Position numbers and translations under genes: made by a program. A stretch of 64,000 nucleotides of DNA from Chryseobacterium sp. PMSZPI (GTDB lineage: Bacteria > Bacteroidota > Bacteroidia > Flavobacteriales > Weeksellaceae), in contig NZ_PIZV01000038.1 in the NCBI RefSeq assembly GCF_002835665.1, positions 1-64,000 on the forward strand. Reading direction: 5' to 3'. Positions within the stretch are counted from its first letter, which is position 1. Each line of letters opens with the position of its first letter. This document shows positions 18,124 through 25,770 of the stretch, piece after piece. The notes below the pieces were generated by a model that saw nothing but the letters and a program-made list of their open reading frames with translations, was not told the origin of the DNA and did not search any database.

Positions 18124-18858
18124 ATGAATCAAAGCACAAACAAAACTGTTCTCATTTTAGGCGCCAACTCAGACGTAGCAAAACAATGCATCATTCAATA
18201 CCTTGAAAAAGGGTTCTCTGTAATAGCTGCTTCCAGAAATACAAAATCGCTGGAAGACTTTATTTCCTCCAATAACCTGGATCAGCAAAGAGTGAAAGTG
18301 TTGTATTTTGACGCCGCAGATTTTGATTCTCATCAACAATTTTATAACGATCTAACTGTAAAACCCCATATAGCTGTATATTCGGCTGGTTTCCTAGTGG
18401 ATAATCAAAAGGCCCTGAGAGATTTTAAAGGTGCTAAACAAATGATGGAAGTCAATTATATGGGTGGAGTATCAATCCTGAACATTATTGCAATGGACTC
18501 TGGCAATAAAAACCTTGAACGCATTATCGGACTTTCTTCATTATCCGGAGTAAGAGGAAGGAAAAGTAATTTTGTTTATGGAAGTACAAAGGCAGCTTTT
18601 ACACAATATTTAGCCGGATTAAGACAAGAACTCTTGTCCAGAAAAATAGTTGTGAATGCTCTGGTTATCGGCTATATCAGAACAAAAATCAATGAAGGAT
18701 TGGAACTCAATGAATCTCTGATCATGGAACCTGACTATGTGGCCAAATTTATAGTCGACGCCGGAAGTACTTTTATTATTGTTCCTAATTTTAAATGGAA
18801 AATAATCTATCATATTCTAAGATTATTACCGGAAAGTTTAGCTGCGAAATTGCCGTAA
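18124..18858 (+). CDS. Short-chain dehydrogenase/reductase (SDR) family protein
   Basis: A 244-residue NAD(P)-dependent oxidoreductase of the classical SDR type. The cofactor motif is LILGANSDVA near the N-terminus (a variant of TGxxxGxG). The central structural motif is SAG (in VAVYSAGF form), the catalytic Ser lies in GLSSLSGVRG and the catalytic Tyr-Lys pair in YGSTKAAF. The C-terminal end is hydrophobic and may contact the membrane (FKWKIIYHILRLLP). The wording resembles SDRs acting on sugar-lipid or polyprenyl substrates, but the substrate cannot be assigned. It stands alone, 158 bases after the yajC terminator. Confidence 0.88.
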   Translation: MNQSTNKTVLILGANSDVAKQCIIQYLEKGFSVIAASRNTKSLEDFISSNNLDQQRVKVLYFDAADFDSHQQFYNDLTVKPHIAVYSAGFLVDNQKALRDFKGAKQMMEVNYMGGVSILNIIAMDSGNKNLERIIGLSSLSGVRGRKSNFVYGSTKAAFTQYLAGLRQELLSRKIVVNALVIGYIRTKINEGLELNESLIMEPDYVAKFIVDAGSTFIIVPNFKWKIIYHILRLLPESLAAKLP

Positions 18859-19203
18859 TATTTTCATTAAATCATAGAAATTGCTTAGTGTTATGCTTGT
18901 TTATTCACAATTTTATAGGAGTTATTTTTTGTAATAATTTGAGTTCGGTACTTTTTTTGTTAGTATAGGATGGACACAAAAAATTATTTCTTCTTAGTAA
19001 GATCCAATTTTAAAATGATCATTGAGTAAACAGAACAATCTGTTCTTTTATCCATCTATTACCCAAATTATAAAATACATTTACTTTAATCCTCAGGATT
19101 AGGGTTGATGCTGGATTATATTTACTCAATTTTATTTTTGGTTATTAATGTATAGAAATTAATCAATACCTGATATAAACACATAAAAATAAGTAGTAGA
19201 AAA
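18859..19203. other. Gene-free AT-rich gap
   Basis: A 345-base stretch between the SDR and MscS genes. No open frame with coding character, tRNA or convincing hairpin was found; the mscS promoter must lie here but no clean TAnnTTTG box stands out. Confidence 0.4.
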
Positions 19204-20049
19204 ATGGACGATTTAGAATTGAATAAGATTCAACAGCATTGGGATACTTTAATTTCTTCAGCTATTTCATGGGCACCTAGAATTATTACTGCAGTAGTTT
19301 CTGCATTATTAATCTATCTGATAGGATCATGGCTGATAAGAATGATAAAAAAGCTTGCTGAAAAAGGCTTTAAAAAGCGTAATATGGAAGCTTCATTACA
19401 ACATTTCCTGTTAAATATTATCAACTGGGGACTTAATATACTACTTTTCATTGTGGTAGTAACCCAGTTAGGAGTACAAACCTCTGCATTTGTTGCGATG
19501 ATTGGTGCTGCCGGTTTAGCTGTTGGTTTAGCATTACAGGGATCACTTACTAATTTTGCAGGAGGAATCCTTATTTTATTATTAAAACCTTTTAAAATAG
19601 GAGATTTTATTTCTACCAACTCCGGAGTGTCAGGAACAGTGCAAACTATTGATATTTTTCATACAAAGCTGATCACCCCACAAAATCAATTAATTGTTAT
19701 CCCTAATGGAGTTGTTTCTAATAATAGTATTACCAATTTTACACAGTTGGGAACGAGAAGAACTTCTTTAGATATTGGAGTCGCTTATGATGCTGACCTT
19801 AGGCAGACAAAAGAGATTTTGATGAACGTTATTAAAAATAATCAATATGCTCTTGCAATACCTGCTCCACAAGTAATGGTGACTGAGCTTGGTGATAGTG
19901 CTGTAAATTTATCGGTAAGAGTGAGTACTTCTACGGATAATTTCTGGGCTATGAATGAAGAACTGATTATCGGGTGTAAAGAAGCTCTTGATAAAGCAGG
20001 TATAGGAATTCCTTTTCCGCAAAGAGATGTGCATGTTTATAATAAATAA
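19204..20049 (+). CDS. Small-conductance mechanosensitive channel (MscS family)
   Basis: A 281-residue inner-membrane channel that opens on membrane tension and releases solutes on hypo-osmotic shock. Three N-terminal membrane helices span about residues 15-115. The pore-lining TM3 with its Gly/Ala packing pattern is AFVAMIGAAGLAVGLALQGSLTNFAGGILILLLKPF, followed by the conserved beta domain start KIGDFI and the block LITPQNQLIVIPNGVVSNNSITNFT. The cytoplasmic cage domain follows, ending GIPFPQRDVHVYNK. The length equals that of E. coli MscS (286). It is a single gene with its own terminator. Confidence 0.95.
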   Translation: MDDLELNKIQQHWDTLISSAISWAPRIITAVVSALLIYLIGSWLIRMIKKLAEKGFKKRNMEASLQHFLLNIINWGLNILLFIVVVTQLGVQTSAFVAMIGAAGLAVGLALQGSLTNFAGGILILLLKPFKIGDFISTNSGVSGTVQTIDIFHTKLITPQNQLIVIPNGVVSNNSITNFTQLGTRRTSLDIGVAYDADLRQTKEILMNVIKNNQYALAIPAPQVMVTELGDSAVNLSVRVSTSTDNFWAMNEELIIGCKEALDKAGIGIPFPQRDVHVYNK

Positions 20050-20069
20050 TCAACTTAAAAATTATATAG

Positions 20070-20097
20070 ACTCCTGCTTTTATGCGGGAGTTTTTTT
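20070..20097 (+). terminator. Terminator after the MscS gene
   Basis: ACTCCTGC, loop TTTTAT, GCGGGAGT, then seven T. Confidence 0.85.
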
Positions 20098-20125
20098 ATT
20101 AATATTACTTTTAAAAAATATGCAA

Positions 20126-22006
20126 TTATTCAATGTTTTGCAGCAATTCTAAGGTTTTTATCATGTCAATTCCCTTTCCGAGAACGGGTTTAAACAAATC
20201 TCCTTTTTTCTTTATTCTCTCCAAAGCATTTTCAATATTGAAATCAGTAGGTAATATTCCCGGTTTTAGTTCATCCCAATCTAAAGGTGTTGAAACCGAA
20301 GCTCCTTGCTTCGGTCTAAGGCTGTAGACACTAGCTAAAGTTTGTCCTGTCCTGTTCTGGAGATAATCAAGATAAATTTTGTTGTTCTCTCTTTTCTGTA
20401 AATTCCTTTCTAGCGTTGTAATCTTAGGGATTCTTTCATGAACCTGTTGCATGAGTAAATGAGCGAAATCCTTTACCTGGTCAAAATCATATTTTCCATC
20501 CATGGGAATATAAATATGGATTCCCGTGCTACCGGAAGTTTTACAATATCCCTTTATTTTGATGGAAAGCAAGACTTCATTAACCTGTAAAGCTGCTTCT
20601 ATCACATCATCAAAGGTATTCTTTTTTGAGGGATCAAGGTCCAAAACAAGATAATCAGGGTGTTCCAGATCCGGTAATGAACTGTTCCACGGATTGAGGT
20701 CTATACATCCAAGATTATTTAAATAAGCCAATGTCGCTTTGTCGTTACAATATATATAATCAATGTATTTGTCATTAGATTCCGAATAAACTTGTGTCGT
20801 TTTTATCCAGTCCGGAATATGATCACCGGCGTCTTTTTGATAAAAACCTTGCTGCTCGATGCCGTTGGGAAAGCGGTTGAGAGAAAGCGGACGATTTTTT
20901 AAATGAGGTACAATAAATTCCGATATAGATTGATAATATGCAATAACGTCTCCTTTGGTAATACCATCTTTTGGAAAATAAATTTTGTCTTGATTGGTAA
21001 TCTTCACAATATGTTTGTTTAAGGTGAGCTCTTTTTCTGGTACTTCCGTTTTTTTTGAAGATGCTTTGCTGTTCATAGCTTTTGATTTTTTGTTAATTGA
21101 CTGATTCTCATTCGACGAATCTTGAACTTCTTCAGGCTCCTTATCTTCTCGCAAGGCAATAAAAACAGGATGACGATAGATTCCGTCCTTGGTAATTTCA
21201 GAATATTTGATTTCACAAACCAATTCAGGCTTTATCCATGTAACCGGCATATTGGTTTTAGGGGCACTTTCAAATGGGGAATTTTTGATCATTAGCTTCT
21301 GAAGTTTTTTGTAGACTTCTTTTAAAGAAACATTGTTGAAACCTGTTCCTGTATGTCCACAATAGATCAATTCATTATTACTATATTTTCCTAAGATCAA
21401 TGCACCAAAACTTTCTCTTGATCCCCGGGGTTCTGTAAAGCCGCATATAATAGCTTCTTCTGTATTGGAGAATTTTATTTTCAGCCAGTCATTACTTCTA
21501 TAGTTTTCAATATATGGGCTATCGGAGCGTTTGGCAATCATTCCTTCTAGCTTCATCTTTTTCATTTGATCAAAAAAAGCTTTTCCTTTTTCTGAAATAT
21601 GATCACAATATTTAATTGTATCGGTTTCAATGAGAGCCTCTTTTAAAAGCTCTTTTCGTTGAATCAGTGGTAGTTCTTCCGTAGAATGACCATTGAGCCA
21701 AAGAAGGTCAAAAACCTGATAAACAAGAGCTAAATTAGGATGATCCCCGATTTGTTGTAAAAGTTGAAAACTAGGTCTGCCTTGATCATCATAAGCCACA
21801 ATTTCTCCGTCAAGGATCATTTTATATTTCTGTTGCTCAAGATCCTGAGCCACTTTATCAAATTTTGATAAGAAAGAAATCCCGTTTCGAGAATAGAAGA
21901 GCGGTTCATCATGACTAAGATCGGCAATCGCTCTATAACCGTCCCATTTTATTTCGAAAATCCAATCCTTATCATCGAAAGCATTTTCCGAAAGCTTTGC
22001 CAGCAA
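20126..22006 (-). CDS. ligD: DNA ligase D, ligase and polymerase part (downstream half of a split gene)
   Basis: The C-terminal ~626 residues of LigD, the bacterial NHEJ ligase-polymerase. The ligase domain comes first: FEIKWDGYRAI has the adenylated Lys (motif I), then DGEIVAYD, EGMIAKR and WLKIKF. The OB fold follows, then a Ser/Lys linker and the primase-polymerase domain starting LTNKHIVKITNQDKIYFPKDGITKGD, with YLVLDLDPSKK carrying the catalytic Asp pair and TSGSTGIHIYIPM. The ATG at 22006 is inside conserved ligase sequence (preceded in frame by TSEKRFKSFNALAHEKKL). The open frame continues upstream into the phosphoesterase ORF region, so the true gene is probably one ~850-residue LigD broken by a -1 frame change in a 9-A run. 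Confidence 0.9.
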   Translation of the reverse strand: MLAKLSENAFDDKDWIFEIKWDGYRAIADLSHDEPLFYSRNGISFLSKFDKVAQDLEQQKYKMILDGEIVAYDDQGRPSFQLLQQIGDHPNLALVYQVFDLLWLNGHSTEELPLIQRKELLKEALIETDTIKYCDHISEKGKAFFDQMKKMKLEGMIAKRSDSPYIENYRSNDWLKIKFSNTEEAIICGFTEPRGSRESFGALILGKYSNNELIYCGHTGTGFNNVSLKEVYKKLQKLMIKNSPFESAPKTNMPVTWIKPELVCEIKYSEITKDGIYRHPVFIALREDKEPEEVQDSSNENQSINKKSKAMNSKASSKKTEVPEKELTLNKHIVKITNQDKIYFPKDGITKGDVIAYYQSISEFIVPHLKNRPLSLNRFPNGIEQQGFYQKDAGDHIPDWIKTTQVYSESNDKYIDYIYCNDKATLAYLNNLGCIDLNPWNSSLPDLEHPDYLVLDLDPSKKNTFDDVIEAALQVNEVLLSIKIKGYCKTSGSTGIHIYIPMDGKYDFDQVKDFAHLLMQQVHERIPKITTLERNLQKRENNKIYLDYLQNRTGQTLASVYSLRPKQGASVSTPLDWDELKPGILPTDFNIENALERIKKKGDLFKPVLGKGIDMIKTLELLQNIE

Positions 22007-22077
22007 CGGTTTTGTAAAAGTTTTTAATTTTTTTTCGTGAGCTAAAGCATTAAAGCTTTTGAATCTTTTCTCTGAAG

Positions 22078-22683
22078 TTATGACTTCTTTTTTTCGCTTT
22101 TTTTCAGGCTTTTTTTTTCCTCTAAAAATTGAGTAACTAAGGATTTGGGTGAAGTGTTTTCTTCTGCATCATAGGAGCTTTCTGCAAAATCATCTTTATG
22201 TTTTATTAAAAGCCAGGCATTATCTTCGGTATTCTTCATTTTGACCAAAGCAAATTCACCTTTCAGTTTTTTGCCATGTAAGATGAATTTTAAAGAACCT
22301 GTATGTAATTCTTTGAGTAATTCCTTTTCATCCGAAAGTTTAGAATTTTCTTCTAAAGGTTCGTAAGTCCCACTATCCCATATTTCAACTTGCCCGGCAC
22401 CATAATTTCCTTCAGGAATATTTCCTTCAAAATCTTTATAATCATAGGGGTGATCTTCCACCATCATGGCGAGCCGTTTATCCTGTGGATTCAGTGATGG
22501 TCCTTTTGGAACTGCCCAACTTTTCAGAACACCTTCCATTTCCAATCGGAAATCATAATGAAGCCTTGTTGCAGCATGCCTTTGGACTACAAAAATAAGT
22601 TGGTTTTTACTTTTTTTTGTTTTTCCCTTAGGTTCGCTGGTTTCATCGAATTTCCTTTTTTTATGATAATCTTTAAGAGCCAT
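22078..22683 (-). CDS. ligD: DNA ligase D, 3'-phosphoesterase part (upstream half of a split gene)
   Basis: A 201-residue ORF holding the LigD phosphoesterase domain, which trims 3' phosphates or ribonucleotides at breaks. The motif FVVQRHAATRLHYDFRLEMEGVLKSW includes the His, Arg and HYDFRLE residues of the active site, followed by AVPKGPSLNP and EDHPYDYKDFEGNIPEGNYGAG. The C-terminus runs into Lys-rich sequence coded by A9, A7 and A7 tracts and stops at 22078. Its ATG overlaps the ku stop codon (TAATG), so it is coupled to ku. It could act as a stand-alone phosphoesterase, but fusion to the downstream half by frameshift or slippage is more likely. Confidence 0.88.
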   Translation of the reverse strand: MALKDYHKKRKFDETSEPKGKTKKSKNQLIFVVQRHAATRLHYDFRLEMEGVLKSWAVPKGPSLNPQDKRLAMMVEDHPYDYKDFEGNIPEGNYGAGQVEIWDSGTYEPLEENSKLSDEKELLKELHTGSLKFILHGKKLKGEFALVKMKNTEDNAWLLIKHKDDFAESSYDAEENTSPKSLVTQFLEEKKSLKKSEKKKS

Positions 22684-23468
22684 TAGGATGCAGATTTAGA
22701 TTTAGAATGATTTAAACTGGCTTTTAGTTGGGCCATCAGGTCAATCACTTTACCTTCTTTTACAGGTTGAGCTTTTGGAATTTTAATATTTTTACCTTTT
22801 GCTTTCTGTTTGATGATCTTAAGAAGTTCATCTGAATAGGTATCTTTGTACATCGCGGGGTCAAAATCCTGAGACAGCTGCTCTATAAGGTTTACCGCCA
22901 TTTTTAATTCTGCAGGTTTAGGAGCTTTATGAGCAGGAATTTTAAGATCTGAATAGTTTCTGATTTCCTGATCAAATCTCAGCCGATTCAGGACCAGTAT
23001 GTCATCGTTGTATGGTCGTATCATTCCGATGGCTTCACTTTCTCTAAGGACAAAGGTTCCGATGCCTACCATCTTTGTTTCTTCAAGTGCTTTTAATAAA
23101 AGTCTGTAAGCGCTTTCACCATTTTTTTGAGGTTCCAGATAGTAGGGTGTTTCAAAATAAACACTGTCTACTTCTGCTTCTTTTACGAATTGATCGATAG
23201 AAAGAATCTTGGTTTTTTCCGGGCTTGCTGCTTCGTAATCTTCTTCATCAAGAACGATATACTTATCGTCCATGAGATAACCTTTAACGATATTTTCCCA
23301 TTTTACTTCTTTTCCCGTATTTTCATTTACCCGCTTGAACCGGATGTTGGAAAAATCAGATTTATCGAGCATATCAAGATCCAATTTACTGGTTTCCGTA
23401 GCAGAATAAATTTTAACGGGAATGTTTACTAAACCGAAGCCAATGGCGCCATTCCATATTGCTTTCAT
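22683..23468 (-). CDS. ku: Non-homologous end-joining protein Ku
   Basis: A 261-residue bacterial Ku that forms a homodimeric ring on DNA ends and recruits LigD. Characteristic features: N-terminal MKAIWNGAIGFGLVNIPVKIYSATE, the core LDMLDKSDFSNIRFKRVNENTGKEV, the block YIVLDEEDYEAA, and YYLEPQKNGESAYRLLLKALEE. A Lys-rich C-terminal extension (residues 225-261) may bind DNA or LigD. It heads the ku-ligD transcript and is divergent from the Crp/Fnr-type gene, 144 bases away, so the shared intergenic region with the palindromic operator could also affect it. Confidence 0.96.
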   Translation of the reverse strand: MKAIWNGAIGFGLVNIPVKIYSATETSKLDLDMLDKSDFSNIRFKRVNENTGKEVKWENIVKGYLMDDKYIVLDEEDYEAASPEKTKILSIDQFVKEAEVDSVYFETPYYLEPQKNGESAYRLLLKALEETKMVGIGTFVLRESEAIGMIRPYNDDILVLNRLRFDQEIRNYSDLKIPAHKAPKPAELKMAVNLIEQLSQDFDPAMYKDTYSDELLKIIKQKAKGKNIKIPKAQPVKEGKVIDLMAQLKASLNHSKSKSAS

Positions 23469-23539
23469 TGTCTTACGTTTTTAAAAATCAAGCAATTAAC
23501 ATGCCGTTGGAGCCCGGTGTGGTACCTTTTGTAAGGCTT

Positions 23540-23553
23540 TTGTCAAATGACAA
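23540..23553 (+). promoter_or_regulatory. Palindromic operator upstream of the Crp/Fnr-type gene (copy 1)
   Basis: TTGTCAAATGACAA is a 6-2-6 inverted repeat (TTGTCA/TGACAA). With flanks, 17 bases are identical to the site at 24381-24394. Its centre lies 29.5 bases before TATCTTTA (23576-23583), a near-consensus -7 box for the downstream gene. This spacing suits a Crp-type class II activator site, presumably bound by the product itself. Confidence 0.65.
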
Positions 23554-23575
23554 TTGTTTTTATAGGTGACTTTTA

Positions 23576-23583
23576 TATCTTTA
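23576..23583 (+). promoter_or_regulatory. Candidate -7 box (TATCTTTA) of the Crp/Fnr-type gene
   Basis: Seven of eight positions match TAnnTTTG. It sits 29 bases before the chosen ATG, at the same distance from its operator as the purA box is from the second operator copy. Confidence 0.45.
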
Positions 23584-23612
23584 TCTTTCCACAATTTGTG
23601 GATAAAATAAAT

Positions 23613-24185
23613 ATGGAAGAACTTTTTAATTACATCAAAAAATTCGGAGTACTCAATACTCAGGACGAACTTTTAATTACCGAAGGAATTCAGGAAATTG
23701 CCGTACGGAAAGGTGAAGCTTTTGTAGAAGCTGGAAAAGTAAGTCAGCGAATTGCTTTTGTAAAAGAAGGAGTCTTCCGGTCTTTGTACTACAATAAGCA
23801 GGGAGATGATTTTACACGATATTTTATTTACGAAGGAAGATTTATAGGAGATTTTCAAGGTTTTACAGATCAGTTGCCGGCCCATGAAGACATTGAAGCT
23901 ATTACAGATGCAGTATTGTTGGTTATTGATCTTAACCATTTTAAAAAACTTGAAGAAGAAATTGTTGTATGGCCTGTTTTGTTTGCCAGGATCCATGGTT
24001 TTGTCGCTGAAAACAAGCTTAAAGTTGCCAGTATCATGCTGAATCAGGATGCCAAATCGCGTTATATTCATTTTTTAAATCATTATCCGGGCCTTGCCAA
24101 CAGAGTGCCACAATCCATGTTGGCTTCCTATCTTGGCGTCACCCCTTCATCGTTAAGCCGTATCAGGAGGAATATTAATGAATGA
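23613..24185 (+). CDS. Crp/Fnr-family transcriptional regulator
   Basis: A 190-residue regulator with an N-terminal cyclic-nucleotide-binding-like jelly roll (about residues 20-120: RKGEAFVEAGKVSQRIAFVKEGVFR, YEGRFIGDFQGF, EAITDAVLLVIDLNHF) and a short C-terminal helix-turn-helix (PQSMLASYLGVTPSSLSRIRRNI). The Arg of the classical cAMP pocket (RSA motif) is not seen, so the signal may differ. The start at 23613 (MEELFNYIKKFG) is preferred over the in-frame ATG at 23547, which lies inside the palindromic operator and encodes a non-homologous hydrophobic leader. It is divergent from ku and followed by the purA-like gene, which has an identical operator: probably an autoregulated activator of that gene. 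Confidence 0.88.
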   Translation: MEELFNYIKKFGVLNTQDELLITEGIQEIAVRKGEAFVEAGKVSQRIAFVKEGVFRSLYYNKQGDDFTRYFIYEGRFIGDFQGFTDQLPAHEDIEAITDAVLLVIDLNHFKKLEEEIVVWPVLFARIHGFVAENKLKVASIMLNQDAKSRYIHFLNHYPGLANRVPQSMLASYLGVTPSSLSRIRRNINE

Positions 24186-24247
24186 TAAGTAATGAGTAAT
24201 GATGTTCAGCCAAATAAATTAGCCAAACAAATTGTAAATATTCAATA

Positions 24248-24299
24248 GGGGCTTTAGCTCGTTCTGTCGTTTTAAAAATTTTCCATTAGCTTTAGCCAA
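24248..24299. repeat. Paired GCTTTAGC motif in the gap before purA
   Basis: GGGGCTTTAGC at 24248-24258 and TTAGCTTTAGCC at 24286-24297 share GCTTTAGC as a direct repeat about 30 bases apart. It may be part of an interspersed intergenic element; no function can be assigned. Confidence 0.25.
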
Positions 24300-24380
24300 A
24301 ACTTCTAAAAATAATCATATTCAAAAGAATAACCGCGGGCTTATATTTATAAATATCCATATTATTCACCCTGTTTGTTT

Positions 24381-24394
24381 TTGTCAAATGACAA
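24381..24394 (+). promoter_or_regulatory. Palindromic operator upstream of the purA-like gene (copy 2)
   Basis: TTGTCAAATGACAA, identical to 23540-23553; the shared identity extends to TTTTGTCAAATGACAAT. The centre is 29.5 bases before the -7 box TAGCTTTG (24417-24424), about -43 relative to the expected start site. The -33 region lacks TTG, consistent with an activator-dependent promoter. Confidence 0.7.
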
Positions 24395-24416
24395 TGGTCC
24401 ATTTTTCAAACTACCA

Positions 24417-24424
24417 TAGCTTTG
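24417..24424 (+). promoter_or_regulatory. -7 box (TAGCTTTG) of the purA-like gene
   Basis: A full match to TAnnTTTG, 22 bases before the ATG, with the palindromic operator in the class II activator position. Confidence 0.6.
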
Positions 24425-24445
24425 TCCTGTAAAAATTTTTAAAAT

Positions 24446-25717
24446 ATGGATATTGTATTAGGATTGCAGTGGGGAGATGAAGGTAAAGGGAAGTTTATTG
24501 ATCTTATCAGTGAAAATTATGACATTACAGCCCGTTTTAATGGTGGGGCTAATGCCGGTCATAGCATAGAAAGAAACGGAAAGAGGATTACGCTTAAAAT
24601 GATTCCTTCGGGAATTTTTATGAAAGAGGTACAGAATGTAATCGGAACAGGAACGGTTCTGGATCCTGTAAGTTTTAAAAAAGAAATTCTAAACCTTCAG
24701 TTATTTGATCATACCATTCAACCTGAAAAAAATATCATTATTTCTAAAAAGGCACATCTGGTAATGCCTACGCACAAACTGTTGGATATTTTTATGGAAG
24801 AGAACCCTGAGTATACTACGATCGGAACTACAAAAAACGGTATTGCACAAGCCTATTCAAATAAAATATTGAGACAAAATCTGAGAGTAGGAGATATCTG
24901 GTCCCCGGATTTTCAAAGCAGAGCACAACATATCTTGTACAGAGATTATAAAATGCTGGAAGACGGAGGAATGATTGTTTTGCCTGCTTTAGAAGAAATC
25001 AGTAAAGAATTTTTTGATGCAGTAGATTTCCTGAAAAAATTTACTTGTACTGAAACTGAAATTTATCTTAATAATGCCTTATCAAAAGGAAAAAGGATAT
25101 TAGCAGAAGGTTCTCAGGCTACCATGCTGGATATTGATCATGGAACTTATCCGTATGTGACTTCTTCATCAACTACTGCTGCGGGGGCTTGTAGCGGCTT
25201 AGGTATTTCTCCGAAAAAGATGGGAGAGATTTACGGAATAGCCAAAGCCTATTGTACAAGAGTAGGGAACGGTGCTTTTCCAACTGAACTGTTAGATGAA
25301 TTTGGGGATGATCTCAGAATGAAAGGAAATGAGTTTGGTTCCAATACAGGCCGACCAAGAAGAATAGGCTGGCTGGATCTCCCCGCGTTAAAGTATGCTG
25401 TAATGATCAATGGAGTGACTCAATTGGTATTGACGAAAGCTGATGTTTTAAACGGAGTAAAGTCTGTTGCTGTTTGCACGCATTATGAATTGGAAGATGG
25501 AAGTCTTGAAACTGTTTCAGGAACACTTTCTGAAAACATCCGTCCGGTACTGAAGTGGATGAATGGTTGGAGTGCCGATTTTGTCAACATGAAATCTGGC
25601 TCAGAATTACCAGAAGAACTAAAAGAATTTTTATCGTTCTTAGAAGCAGCTTTGGAGATTCCTGTAACTTATCTTTCTACGGGTCCCGGAAGAGAGCAGA
25701 TTTTAAAAATGAAATAG
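24446..25717 (+). CDS. purA: Adenylosuccinate synthetase-like protein (divergent PurA)
   Basis: A 423-residue PurA-family enzyme; the family joins IMP and aspartate with GTP to make adenylosuccinate. GLQWGDEGKGK (residues 6-16) includes catalytic Asp11, GGANAGHS has the catalytic His39, EGSQATMLDIDHGTYPYVTSS and GRPRRIGWLDL are conserved, and TKADVL is the guanine-binding motif. The second signature is altered: GTTKNGIAQAY (residues 127-137) instead of the usual GTTGxGIGPxY, and GNGAFPTEL instead of GxGPFPTEL. These changes, together with apparent control by the Crp-type protein, suggest a specialised paralogue, with a standard purA expected elsewhere. That a second copy exists is not visible here. 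Confidence 0.88.
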   Translation: MDIVLGLQWGDEGKGKFIDLISENYDITARFNGGANAGHSIERNGKRITLKMIPSGIFMKEVQNVIGTGTVLDPVSFKKEILNLQLFDHTIQPEKNIIISKKAHLVMPTHKLLDIFMEENPEYTTIGTTKNGIAQAYSNKILRQNLRVGDIWSPDFQSRAQHILYRDYKMLEDGGMIVLPALEEISKEFFDAVDFLKKFTCTETEIYLNNALSKGKRILAEGSQATMLDIDHGTYPYVTSSSTTAAGACSGLGISPKKMGEIYGIAKAYCTRVGNGAFPTELLDEFGDDLRMKGNEFGSNTGRPRRIGWLDLPALKYAVMINGVTQLVLTKADVLNGVKSVAVCTHYELEDGSLETVSGTLSENIRPVLKWMNGWSADFVNMKSGSELPEELKEFLSFLEAALEIPVTYLSTGPGREQILKMK

Positions 25718-25742
25718 ACAATAGTTATTAATTAAGATAAAA

Positions 25743-25766
25743 AAAGCGGGGCAAATACCCCGCTTT
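25743..25766 (-). terminator. Terminator between the purA-like gene and aspS
   Basis: AAAGCGGGG, loop CAAATA, CCCCGCTTT. On the minus strand it is followed by a T run, so it mainly ends aspS; it may also slow transcription from the purA-like gene. Confidence 0.85.
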
Positions 25767-25770
25767 CAAT

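Noticed and set aside
23547-23612. Longer N-terminus of the Crp/Fnr-type regulator starting at 23547
   Set aside because: The ATG lies inside the palindromic operator and the added residues are a non-homologous hydrophobic stretch; 23613 gives the standard family start.
24446-25717. PurZ-type (2-aminoadenylosuccinate synthetase, Z-genome phage) enzyme
   Set aside because: The catalytic Asp11 in WGDEGKGK is kept; PurZ proteins have a different residue there, and no phage genes are nearby.
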